In this document: positions 37,862 to 45,968 of the stretch, piece after piece
Layout: every line of letters begins with the position of its first letter
How positions within the stretch are numbered: position 1 is the first letter of the stretch
Assembly (NCBI GenBank): GCA_016786565.1
Contig: JAEUVY010000115.1
Span: 1-59,803 of the forward strand
DNA: 59,803 nt
Source of the DNA: Flavipsychrobacter sp.
GTDB lineage: Bacteria; Bacteroidota; Bacteroidia; Chitinophagales; Chitinophagaceae
Reading direction: 5' to 3'
Translations under genes and position numbers: made by a program
Notes under the pieces: model-generated
What the model was told of the DNA's origin: nothing
The model's input: the letters and a program-made list of their open reading frames with translations, nothing else
Databases searched by the model: none

Positions 37862-38737
37862 GTGACATATCCCCTGGGGCATTTGGTAGCTGTTGGCGGC
37901 GCAGAAGACAAAGGAACAGATCTTGAAAAAGGCATTTTACAAAGAAACCGGCTCAACTTCTTTGAGCTGGGTATCCTGAAAAATATTGTTAGCCTCGTAA
38001 AGGATGGGGAACCGCGCGTAGAAGTGATCACTACTGCATCGTCAATACCCGACGAAGTGGCACAGAACTATAAAGACGCTTTCGAAAAACTCGGTTGTCT
38101 GAACGTCGGTCACATGCGTATCCGCACTCGTGAAGACGCAGCACAACCCGAATACCTCGAGCGACTGGCCGCATGCAACTGTATCATGTTCTCGGGCGGC
38201 AATCAGTTGCGCATCTCGTCTATATTCGGTGGCACTGCATTTCTCGATGCCCTGCGCGAACGCTACCTCGAAGGCACCGTTCTTATAGCCGGCACCAGCG
38301 CGGGCGCAATGGCTATGAGCAGCACCATGATATACGAGGGCAATGCAGCTTTGGCCAACCTGAAAGGAGAAGTAAAGATCACCACCGGACTTGGTTTGTT
38401 ACAGAATGTGATCATTGATACGCACTTCGATAAGCGCGGTCGCTTCAACAGGCTGGCACAGGCAGTTGCGGCTCAGCCGGGTGCTATCGGCATAGGCCTC
38501 GGCGAAGATACCGGAGTCATAGTGTTGCACGGTCACAAACTCAAAGCCATCGGATCAGGCAGCGTGGTTATTGTGGACGGAAAGAACATCGAGCATAACA
38601 ACATTGCTGACATTGGTTTCGGCAAACCTATTTCGGTCGAAAACATCATCGTCCACATCATGTCGCAGGGCGATGTGTACAACCTCGAAACCAGAAAGTT
38701 CACAGGGGCCGAGGTGGTCATCGAAGACGAAGACTAA
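37862..38737 (+). CDS. cphB: Cyanophycinase
   Basis: Serine-type exopeptidase (S51) that releases beta-Asp-Arg dipeptides from cyanophycin. A GTG start at 37862 gives VTYPLGHLVAVGGAEDKGTD, matching the usual N-terminus, and 291 residues. The open frame from an ATG at 37775 would add 29 unlikely residues. The nucleophile Ser146 lies in LIAGTSAGAMAMS; other motifs are VITTASSIPDE, IMFSGGNQLRI and IDTHFDKRGRFNRL. TAGTTTTA at 37828-37835 may be a variant -7 box. It is convergent with the isoaspartyl peptidase gene. Confidence 0.94.
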   Translation: MTYPLGHLVAVGGAEDKGTDLEKGILQRNRLNFFELGILKNIVSLVKDGEPRVEVITTASSIPDEVAQNYKDAFEKLGCLNVGHMRIRTREDAAQPEYLERLAACNCIMFSGGNQLRISSIFGGTAFLDALRERYLEGTVLIAGTSAGAMAMSSTMIYEGNAALANLKGEVKITTGLGLLQNVIIDTHFDKRGRFNRLAQAVAAQPGAIGIGLGEDTGVIVLHGHKLKAIGSGSVVIVDGKNIEHNNIADIGFGKPISVENIIVHIMSQGDVYNLETRKFTGAEVVIEDED

Positions 38738-38746
38738 CTTACTCCT

Positions 38747-39670
38747 TTACTTGTAGATCAGAACAGCATCGGTACCATCCGCCGACCGGCAGGCGCGGTA
38801 CATACCCTCGCTGTTGAACGGCATGGCTATCTGCCCCATCCTGTCTACAGCCACCAGGCCACCCTCACCTCCTATTTTCACCAGTTTGTCGTGCACCACA
38901 ATATCGCACGCTTCCTGAAGCGAGAGCCCCCTGTATTCCATAAGGCAGGAGATGTCGTGTGCCACCACAGCCCTCAGAAACAGTTCGCCGTGCCCCGTAC
39001 ACGATATGGCGCAGGTCGCATTGTTGGCATAAGTACCCGCACCGGGAACCGGGCTGTCGCCCACTCTGCCAAACTTCTTATTGGTCATACCGCCTGTACT
39101 CGTCGCTGCAGCAAGGTTACCAAAAGTATCCAACGCTACCGCACCCACTGTTCCAAACTTCTTGTCCGAGTGGTCCAGCTGCACCCTGTCTTCCTTTAGT
39201 GCCTGCTGCCATTGCTCATAGCGTTGTTGGGTATAGAAATAAGCGTCCTCGGCAAATTCCATTCCCTGCGCCCGGCCAAACTCCTCCGCCCCCTGTCCGC
39301 TCAGCAGCACATGCCCGCTGCGCTCCATTACGGCTCGCGCCAGCTTCACAGGATTCTTCACCCCTGCCACCCCGCACACAGCACCCGCTTCCCTGGTGTC
39401 GCCCCGCATGATGCATGCATCCATTTCATGTTTTCCAACATTATTGAATACTGCTCCGCGTCCCGCATTAAACAGCGGAAAATCCTCCAGGGCAGCTACC
39501 GCAACCTCCACCGCATCCACACTGCTACCACCTCTTTCCAAAACCGCATAGCCCGCATCCCGCGCCTGCCGCAGCCCCAACTCATACTGTGCCTGCAACT
39601 CAGGGGTCATGCTGCTTCTTAAGATAGTGCCCGCCCCACCATGTATAGCGATAGAAATGTTTGTTGCCAT
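38747..39670 (-). CDS. iaaA: Isoaspartyl peptidase / L-asparaginase (Ntn hydrolase)
   Basis: Cleaves the beta-Asp-Arg dipeptide produced by cyanophycinase to aspartate and arginine, completing the pathway. 307 residues. N-terminal SIAIHGGAGTI and DFPLFNAGRGAVFN; autocleavage site KFGTVGAVALD with nucleophile Thr174 generates alpha and beta subunits; substrate-binding STGGMTNKKFGRVGDSPVPG and CTGHGELFLR. Its 3' end is 9 bp from that of cphB. Gene symbol follows E. coli usage. Confidence 0.92.
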   Translation of the reverse strand: MATNISIAIHGGAGTILRSSMTPELQAQYELGLRQARDAGYAVLERGGSSVDAVEVAVAALEDFPLFNAGRGAVFNNVGKHEMDACIMRGDTREAGAVCGVAGVKNPVKLARAVMERSGHVLLSGQGAEEFGRAQGMEFAEDAYFYTQQRYEQWQQALKEDRVQLDHSDKKFGTVGAVALDTFGNLAAATSTGGMTNKKFGRVGDSPVPGAGTYANNATCAISCTGHGELFLRAVVAHDISCLMEYRGLSLQEACDIVVHDKLVKIGGEGGLVAVDRMGQIAMPFNSEGMYRACRSADGTDAVLIYK

Positions 39671-39726
39671 AAGATATCTTCAATTTCGCTGTAAAGAAAA
39701 CGATTGTTTACCGAACATGGTGCATA

Positions 39727-39871
39727 CAGGCGGTTCCATATCCGCCCCGAACTGGCATTCTATGCAGAGCGGCGAACGGGGGGATTTCAGTTACCCGGGA
39801 GGAGGACTTACCAAAAATAAAGAAGCCGATGGTTATGCAACCCATACCTGATCGGGTACGTTGCGCCATCG
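39727..39871. other. Structured intergenic segment beside the chaperone island
   Basis: Several nested inverted repeats: GGCGG/CCGCC (39729-39733 with 39742-39746); CCCCG with CGGGG enclosing GCAT/ATGC just after it; and CGATGG/CCATCG (39827-39832 with 39866-39871) enclosing GCAAC/GTTGC (39837-39841 with 39860-39864). The stretch is also stop-free for 80-88 codons on both strands, but neither translation resembles a protein I know. Could be a structured RNA, a dispersed repeat, or a gene relic. The remaining bases between 39671 and 39914 hold nothing I recognise. Confidence 0.4.
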
Positions 39872-39914
39872 AGCTATCTCCGCCACAAAGGAAGTTACTA
39901 TTTTCATTATACGT

Positions 39915-40054
39915 GCAGTGTGGTGCGCAATTTTTTTCTTCTGCGCAGTTTTTATCTATCTCATTGATTCTCAATAAAAAGGTGAGAAGTTATACTTCCC
40001 ACTGCTTCCCAAAACTGCGCAAAAACTTCCCACTTCTGCGCACCTGGTGCGCAG
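39915..40054 (+). repeat. Left inverted repeat of the chaperone island
   Basis: Reverse complement of 46612-46751. In the innermost 54 bp (40001-40054) I count 51 matches; across the first 114 bp, 93. It contains TGCGCA in five places, ACTTCCCAC/GTGaGAAGT pairs, and an inner-edge hairpin CTGCGCAC-CAG-GTGCGCAG (40036-40054). Confidence 0.85.
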
Positions 40055-40243
40055 TTAAGACATAAAACAAATTTATAACTCGAGTATTTTTCTTTCATTT
40101 TTTACCAACTTCTATTCAAGTTACAACCGCACCACAAAACCGGCAAAAGAAATATTTATGATAGTGCGTTTTCTGTACTGTGGTAGAAATTGGTTGGAAG
40201 GAATTGGGAGTTAGGAATTGGGAAAACAACCACATCCTACACA

Positions 40244-40315
40244 GCCCCGAAGGGGCGAAATGATTATAGAAAAATGACCACACCACCCGAATCCCGAAGG
40301 GGTGACATGATTGTC
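40244..40315 (+). repeat. Two REP-like palindromic units
   Basis: GCCCCGAAGGGGC (40244-40256) followed by GAAATGATTATAG, and TCCCGAAGGGGT (40292-40303) followed by GACATGATT. The same short palindrome plus ATGATT tail occurs twice about 48 bp apart, like REP elements. The palindrome was not noticed elsewhere in the window. Confidence 0.55.
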
Positions 40316-40409
40316 ACTACTGCGGGATACTCTAAATAAGAGAAAACATTTCAACCCCTTTCTGAACTACCTGTAGAGTAAAGCGACAGCAGCCTCGGCA
40401 CCCTGACCC

Positions 40410-40462
40410 GCCTGCGGTAGGCCGGTTTCGTCGAGTCCCCCACAGAAAAAGCGGGGAGACTC
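40410..40462 (+). other. Double hairpin upstream of the Hsp70 gene
   Basis: GCCT-GCGGT-AGGC around 40410-40422, then GAGTCCCCC pairing with GGGGAGACTC (40433-40462, one mismatch). Farther out, GTCG/CGAC could extend the second stem. GC content is much higher than in the surrounding AT-rich DNA. It may be an RNA element or a dispersed repeat. The rest of 40055-40589 shows no gene. Confidence 0.35.
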
Positions 40463-40589
40463 AACTACGACGTAGCAGCATAAAAAGTCGAAACTGTTAA
40501 TTACACTTTCGGGTTTACCCAAATTTTGTGATCCATATGCTTTCCTATTAAGTTTAAACGTGAATATATAATAGTTTCCAAATGTTTAT

Positions 40590-40597
40590 TACTTTAG
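40590..40597 (+). promoter_or_regulatory. Possible -7 box of the chaperone operon
   Basis: TACTTTAG differs from TAnnTTTG at one base and lies 18 nt before the Hsp70 ATG. The same octamer at the same distance precedes the dipeptidase gene at 46877, which supports it. No clear -33 element. Confidence 0.4.
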
Positions 40598-40615
40598 CGA
40601 AAAACACACTCTAAG

Positions 40616-42814
40616 ATGAAAAAAGCAATCGGAATAGATCTGGGTACAACCAATTCGGTCGTCGCATTCAAAGACACATCAGTGAAAATATTAAGAAACA
40701 AGGAAGGCGACGAATTAACCCGTTCATGTGTGGGATTCAAAGATGAAATAATAGTTGGGAAAGTCGCCTACCAATTACTTGGCAGAGACCCAATTAACAC
40801 AATAAGATCAGTAAAACGGCTGATGGGGAGTACGCTAAAAGACAAAGCTGTTATTGACTTAATGAATAGCGGTCACTACAAATACGGAATAACATCATAC
40901 AACGACGGGACAGACGACGCTGTAGCAGTGGTATTGGGCGGTAAGCAATATCGACCAGAGCAAATCAGTGCAAAAATTCTGAAGAAACTAAAAGATGATG
41001 CTGAGGAGAAGCTTGGAGACGAGGTTACTCATGCGGTAATTACTGTCCCTGCGTACTTTACAGAAAGACAAAAAAATGCAACTCTTAAGGCAGCAGAGAT
41101 TGCAGGTCTTAAGGTCCAAAAATTGTTGGCAGAGCCAACGGCTGCTGCGATTGCTTATGGCGTTGATAATTTGAAACCCGGTGATGCAACCACTGTTATG
41201 ATTTATGATTTCGGCGGCGGCACTTTTGATTTATCAATACTAACGATAGTAGACGGTGAATACATTGCCGCTGGGACGGGCGGTGATCGTTGGTTGGGAG
41301 GTGACGATATTGATCGCAAGTTGCAGGCCTTAATACTTAACAAGGTTGCTCAAGAATACAGCATTAATGATATCTCAAAGTTGATTCAGAAACTTCCCGA
41401 AAAAAGGAGGTATCAGTTTGAAGGACAGATTCTTTTTCAGACAGAGGCTGCAAAAATTCAGCTAAGTTCTACCAACTCAGCTTCGGTCACAATTGACAGC
41501 ATATTGGAAGATGAAAACGGTGACATTATTGACATAGACATATCTATTACTCGGCAAGAGTTTGAGAAAATTGTGAAACCATTTGTCGAACGCAGTATTG
41601 AATTAATAGAGACGCTTTTGAAGGAAGTCGGTTATGATATTGGCATGTTAGACAAGATTCTTCTTGTTGGAGGTACGTCATGCATTCCATTGGTTAAACA
41701 AATGCTCTCTGAGCGATACGGGGCAGAAAAAATAAAAATATCAGAAAAACCAATGCTTGCGGTCGCAGAGGGCGCGGCGATACTATCGCACCGGCTCGAC
41801 GATAGCTATGAGCGGTCGCCAGATGACTCGACCGCAATAGGCGAAATATCATACAGCGCGAGCCATAATTATTACATCGAGGTAGCAGATGATAATGTAA
41901 TGAGGAAGGAGAGAATAATAGAAAAATTGACTCCACTTCCTGCCAAGACAAGTAAAACATTTAAGACTACAACTAATAATCAAAAGGTTGTAAAAGTTGC
42001 TTTGTTCTCTGATCCTGAGAAGGGCGACTTCGGAATGCAAGCCCTTGGGTACTATCTAATAAAAGAGAACCTCCCAATTCAAAGCGAACTCGTCTTCGAT
42101 TTCCAATTGGACACCAACGAAATCCTCACGGTTAACGTGTATCCCAAAGGAAAGAGAAATCAAGAAATGCAAATCATTTTGGGACGTGGAAATATTGACC
42201 ATAAAGCGCTTGACATTATCGATACTTTAATTAACAAATCAACCAGAGAGTTTCGAACGGCGGATGGTGAGGAAGAATTTGTGAACTTCGTAACGAAAAA
42301 AATTACCGAGATAGAAAAGGAAGGTGTCGCCAACATTAGTGACAACAAATGGCACGAAGTATTTTACACCACAACAGAAAAATATGATGAGATTAAGTCG
42401 ACAGAAAACAGAACACCAAAAGCAGAAAAAGCCATTTTTAGAGCGAAAAGATTACTAATGGAATTTGGTGAATTACTCGATCAGTTTGATAAAGGGGCTA
42501 TGATAGAACTAATAAAGCAAATTGAGACAACAACCGAAGATGAAGAGAAAAATCAATTAGTTGATCTGTTGATCGAAAAGTATGAACAGTATGGAGTCTT
42601 AAACGTTACTCTTCAAATTGAGTCCTACGCTGAGCGAATTTTAGAGATCCCTGGTACAACAATAGGCTCAACAAGCAAACAAGCGGATTATGATCGCTTG
42701 ATACGACTCTACAATGACGCAAAAATCAAATTCAAATCGGGGAGCTTTGACAACGGAAAAGAACTTGTGAACCAGGCTTTCACAATAATCGAAAAATATG
42801 ATCAATGGCTTTAA
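40616..42814 (+). CDS. Hsp70-family chaperone with divergent C-terminal region
   Basis: 732 residues. The nucleotide-binding domain (1-393) is canonical: GIDLGTTNSVV (6-16), VPAYF (144-148), LAEPTAAAIAYG (171-182), IYDFGGGTFDLS (196-207), LLVGGTSCIP (349-358). It should bind and hydrolyse ATP. A shorter substrate-binding-like beta region follows, then about 180 charged, helical residues replacing the DnaK lid; the usual EEVD/Lys-rich end is absent. It is longer than DnaK (about 638) and clearly not the housekeeping copy. First gene of the five-gene operon; the next gene starts 10 bases before its stop, so translation is probably coupled. Confidence 0.9.
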   Translation: MKKAIGIDLGTTNSVVAFKDTSVKILRNKEGDELTRSCVGFKDEIIVGKVAYQLLGRDPINTIRSVKRLMGSTLKDKAVIDLMNSGHYKYGITSYNDGTDDAVAVVLGGKQYRPEQISAKILKKLKDDAEEKLGDEVTHAVITVPAYFTERQKNATLKAAEIAGLKVQKLLAEPTAAAIAYGVDNLKPGDATTVMIYDFGGGTFDLSILTIVDGEYIAAGTGGDRWLGGDDIDRKLQALILNKVAQEYSINDISKLIQKLPEKRRYQFEGQILFQTEAAKIQLSSTNSASVTIDSILEDENGDIIDIDISITRQEFEKIVKPFVERSIELIETLLKEVGYDIGMLDKILLVGGTSCIPLVKQMLSERYGAEKIKISEKPMLAVAEGAAILSHRLDDSYERSPDDSTAIGEISYSASHNYYIEVADDNVMRKERIIEKLTPLPAKTSKTFKTTTNNQKVVKVALFSDPEKGDFGMQALGYYLIKENLPIQSELVFDFQLDTNEILTVNVYPKGKRNQEMQIILGRGNIDHKALDIIDTLINKSTREFRTADGEEEFVNFVTKKITEIEKEGVANISDNKWHEVFYTTTEKYDEIKSTENRTPKAEKAIFRAKRLLMEFGELLDQFDKGAMIELIKQIETTTEDEEKNQLVDLLIEKYEQYGVLNVTLQIESYAERILEIPGTTIGSTSKQADYDRLIRLYNDAKIKFKSGSFDNGKELVNQAFTIIEKYDQWL

Positions 42815-43323
42815 ATGAAAACACATGTCCTGTTTGCGGAAAAGCAGGAATATCGAACTTCCGAAAAGAAACTGTAGTTTGTCCACAGTGCAACTCTGAT
42901 TTAACGACATTTATGCTTTTGAACCGACTGGGTAGCGACAATCAGAAGCCGAAAGGACTTCTGCCGTATATCGTAGTCGTAGCAATTATATTGATAACAG
43001 GAGGGATAATTGCCAAATATCTTGAGGCAGAGAAAAAAGCAAGTCAGCAGACAACTACTATACGGTTGTACGAAGACTCATTAAAATCACTCGCTATGAA
43101 CCTGGCTGGGTTGTCTTCCCATGTTCCCAACAACGTAAAACAAGATAGCATTGTCCAATCATACTTCATGTATTCGGTTAAGAATGGTGATTTCACGATA
43201 AAAATAGCGAGGATATTCTTCAACGACTGGCGTAAATACAAAGAAATCGAACAGGATAACAACTTAGTTGAACCGTATCATTTACACAAAGGAGACGTTC
43301 TAAAAATTCGTATAAACCAATAA
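42805..43323 (+). CDS. Zinc-ribbon, single-TM protein with LysM-like C-terminus
   Basis: 172 residues. The N-terminus has a zinc-ribbon pattern: Cys8, Cys11 (CPVCGK) and Cys26, Cys29 (CPQC). A TM helix follows at about 52-73 (YIVVVAIILITGGIIAKY). The C-terminal ~50 residues (YSVKNGDFTIKIARIFFNDW ... LHKGDVLKI) look like a LysM domain, with the typical V-x-x-G-D start and KGDxLKI end. Topology would put the ribbon in the cytoplasm with the Hsp70 and the LysM-like part in the periplasm, where it could bind peptidoglycan. It overlaps the Hsp70 gene. The full combination is unfamiliar to me. Confidence 0.8.
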   Translation: MALNENTCPVCGKAGISNFRKETVVCPQCNSDLTTFMLLNRLGSDNQKPKGLLPYIVVVAIILITGGIIAKYLEAEKKASQQTTTIRLYEDSLKSLAMNLAGLSSHVPNNVKQDSIVQSYFMYSVKNGDFTIKIARIFFNDWRKYKEIEQDNNLVEPYHLHKGDVLKIRINQ

Positions 43324-43325
43324 AG

Positions 43326-45677
43326 ATGGAGTCAGTGTTTTTAATAATCGTTGCTGTAGGCTTAGTGATAGCAGTTATCCTTTACTATGCTTCGCTGCCA
43401 AATATAAAATTTAAGAAAGCGGCTGAGCTAATATCTAACAAGGAGTATGAAGATGGTAGAAATATACTTACGCAATTGGTTGGGAAGTTGCCAAATGTTC
43501 CAGCGAAGATAGCAGAGTCCTTCATACTGGAAGGTCTCGATCATAATGACAAAAAGGCAGCAAGAGTTTTTTTTCTAAGAGTATTTGACGTCAAAAGTCA
43601 AATATCTGATGAGGATAGCAATAAATATTATCGCCCCTTCGAAGCACAAGCAATTTATGAAGTCGCAAAAATTGATTTAGATTGTGCGAAAAGTGAGAAA
43701 AATGCGAGTAATGTTATATCGAAGGTAAATAGTAGTTTAGAGTTTCTGTTAAAGGCTGGCACTGAATACCTTTATGAACAATTCACCTCATTAAAAAATG
43801 ATCATTTTCATGAACTGGTTAAAGCGCATAAGAGTTTAGGAAACGAAGCGGAGCGCCAAGGGCGAATTGATGACGCGCTAACTGAGTACTCGGCCGCAAA
43901 GAAATTTGCCAGCAACAAGGCTGACCTCACTCTGGATTCCGAAATAAGTGTAAGAATTGCAATTTGCAACCTGAAACTAAACCAGCAATTCAATCAAGAT
44001 ATTTTTAGCAAAATCGCCGGAGTTGAGTCGAAAATAAGAAGCGATTTTTACTTTCGATATGCTAAGAAATTGGCAAAGATTGGCAACTATGCAGAGTCAG
44101 AAAAGATAATAAAATCCAATCTGGATTCAAAAAATGTGGCTGTAAATACACTGTTAGAATACTTACATGGAAAGAAGGTTGAATTAGCTACTTCCAAAAT
44201 TGAACAGTTTAATAGTGTAATCGCAAGCAAGGAAACACTAAGCACCCAAGAATTGAGTAATCTATATCTTGAATTTGATGACACACTGCGTTGCATTGCG
44301 GAAGTTATTCCATCTGCATCTGAAAAAGTCAAACAAATAAAGCCGAGTTTGTTTAAACGCCTTTTAGCTAATTACGTAGACCAGGGTTTATTTGCGGATG
44401 GTTTAAAGATAATTACTAACTATGCAGACTTTTGGAATAGCCCTGAAATCTTAAGAAACGCAGCAGTATGCTGTTTTCACATTTCAAGCCAAGGCCAGCT
44501 TAGCGAAGTCAACTTCAAAGAGGTTATTTCAACCTGGCTAACAGCAGTTTTCTGTAACGATACAATTCTCAAGTCGCTTGAGTTAACTAACTGGGATGAC
44601 GAATACACCTTCACTCTACAAGGGTCGATAGGCTCGGTAGTTGTAAAAGCAAATCTTGCAAGCAACGTTAATAATGATGCTCCATCCGAGAGAAACATTG
44701 CTATTGGAGATACTCAGCGAGAATTAATGCATAAGTTCGAGGACATCTTACACCAAATTCCCAATGCACAGTTTCAAAGCCAAATACTTGACTTTTACTC
44801 CCAAGAAAAAAATGCGACGGAAATGGCAATCCGCATTATAGATAAAGACATATTTATCGCAGCGCCGCATTTTGCATTGAGCTACAATATTTACCACGAT
44901 ATTGTCAAAGCTATAGACGATAAGTATATTGTTACTAAAAACGAGTCCTTTTTGGAAATAGGCACGCATTTCATTAAAACACCTAACGATACAATAGTGG
45001 GCAATTATTTTGCAGCCACTCAAGTTGTAACGAGTTTTCTTAAGAATATCGATGAAGAAAATATCGCGGGATTAAAGGTTATTAACTCAAAAGGCAACAA
45101 GACGTTACTAAGTAGGTTCCCAACATTACTCGGTTCAATTGAAGATCAAATTCATAGAACTATAGAGAGGAGAATTAATCGGAATGACCTGAACCAAAAT
45201 CTCATACCGCTAATGGAAGAAGCAATTAGCTTTTCTGCGACAAACGAAAGACTAAAATTCCAATACAGCGGGTTTGTGACAAGCTTCTGCATCGACAAAA
45301 TAAACGCAGAACAGTTGGAGAATTATAAAGCCTTGTCACTTCTCGCGACTGCCTATTTCATTTCGTCAAATAACCAAAAACTATGCGACACCTTAATAAC
45401 GATGATTCATTTTAACCTGAGAGATATTAGAAATGAAGAAACAAATAATGCGCGAAATATCTACTCATTACTTGACAAGATAAATGCTTCGAAAAGCTAT
45501 GTTTTTAGAGAGCTCAGCCATGAACTCTTGGAAATACGAGATCGTCTTTTGTCTCAAGTCGAGCAGGCTGGTCTATCGCGAAACCTTTTTATTGGACAAT
45601 TCGACGGCAATTTAAATTCTGCTGGTCTGGAATTAAAGAAAGTTTTAGCTTACTATAAAAAACTTGGTGAAAATTGA
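43326..45677 (+). CDS. Membrane-anchored helical-repeat (TPR-like) protein
   Basis: 783 residues. One N-terminal TM helix (SVFLIIVAVGLVIAVILYYA, about 3-22) precedes a long, almost entirely helical region. TPR-like pairs are recognisable in the first half (KAHKSLGNEAERQGRIDDAL, TEYSAAKKFASNKADL; FYFRYAKKLAKIGNYAESEK). The second half is helical without clear motifs, perhaps degenerate repeats. With no cleavable signal, the bulk probably faces the cytoplasm. TPRs often dock chaperones, and its place between the zinc-ribbon and J-like genes suggests a scaffold for the Hsp70. Strongly AT-rich. Function otherwise unknown. Confidence 0.75.
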   Translation: MESVFLIIVAVGLVIAVILYYASLPNIKFKKAAELISNKEYEDGRNILTQLVGKLPNVPAKIAESFILEGLDHNDKKAARVFFLRVFDVKSQISDEDSNKYYRPFEAQAIYEVAKIDLDCAKSEKNASNVISKVNSSLEFLLKAGTEYLYEQFTSLKNDHFHELVKAHKSLGNEAERQGRIDDALTEYSAAKKFASNKADLTLDSEISVRIAICNLKLNQQFNQDIFSKIAGVESKIRSDFYFRYAKKLAKIGNYAESEKIIKSNLDSKNVAVNTLLEYLHGKKVELATSKIEQFNSVIASKETLSTQELSNLYLEFDDTLRCIAEVIPSASEKVKQIKPSLFKRLLANYVDQGLFADGLKIITNYADFWNSPEILRNAAVCCFHISSQGQLSEVNFKEVISTWLTAVFCNDTILKSLELTNWDDEYTFTLQGSIGSVVVKANLASNVNNDAPSERNIAIGDTQRELMHKFEDILHQIPNAQFQSQILDFYSQEKNATEMAIRIIDKDIFIAAPHFALSYNIYHDIVKAIDDKYIVTKNESFLEIGTHFIKTPNDTIVGNYFAATQVVTSFLKNIDEENIAGLKVINSKGNKTLLSRFPTLLGSIEDQIHRTIERRINRNDLNQNLIPLMEEAISFSATNERLKFQYSGFVTSFCIDKINAEQLENYKALSLLATAYFISSNNQKLCDTLITMIHFNLRDIRNEETNNARNIYSLLDKINASKSYVFRELSHELLEIRDRLLSQVEQAGLSRNLFIGQFDGNLNSAGLELKKVLAYYKKLGEN

Positions 45678-45683
45678 TTTCGT

Positions 45684-45962
45684 ATGAATAATCCTTACAA
45701 AATTCTTGGGGTAAGTCAAGATGCAGATAAAACTGAGATAAAAAGGGCACAACTTGTAGCAATGAAAGAAAGGAAATTCGCATTGCAGGAGATCCATAAA
45801 GCGGTTAGAGAGCTTCTTGAGCCAGCAAAGCGCTTAGCTGCTGATTTTATGTACCCAGGCAATATAAAAGTAAAAAGACCTCAGAAAATAGTTATTGAAA
45901 TCGCATCGAAAAACATCGACCTGCAATCTATCAACGAAAATACATTTGACTCATTAAAATAA
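45684..45962 (+). CDS. J-like protein lacking the HPD motif
   Basis: 92 residues. MNNPYKILGVSQDADKTEIK is a typical J-domain helix I/II start, and the later EIHKAVRELLEPAKRLAADF resembles helix III plus the 'DPxKRxxYD' end. Between them, where HPD normally follows helix II, the sequence is only AMKERKF, so the catalytic HPD is missing and the loop is shortened. The C-terminal 35 residues are unrelated to zinc-finger or substrate domains of DnaJ. It might bind the partner Hsp70 without stimulating ATPase, or adapt it to the membrane complex. It lies 6 bp from each neighbour. Confidence 0.7.
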   Translation: MNNPYKILGVSQDADKTEIKRAQLVAMKERKFALQEIHKAVRELLEPAKRLAADFMYPGNIKVKRPQKIVIEIASKNIDLQSINENTFDSLK

Positions 45963-45968
45963 CTCCCT

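Noticed and set aside
39828..39871. TPP-riboswitch-like CCTGATC motif or a tRNA on the minus strand
   Set aside because: The CTGAGA part of a TPP aptamer is missing and no thiamine gene follows; the minus strand begins tRNA-like (GGCGGAGATAGCTC) but no anticodon or T arm folds correctly.
39708..39974. 88-codon minus-strand open frame (and an 80-codon plus-strand one) in the iaaA-island gap
   Set aside because: Both cover the same hairpin-rich segment and run into the left inverted repeat; neither translation has domain-like features. Treated as structured DNA/RNA instead.
40616..42814. Housekeeping dnaK
   Set aside because: Length 732, the replaced lid region, missing DnaK C-terminus, AT-rich composition and the operon partners argue for an accessory Hsp70.
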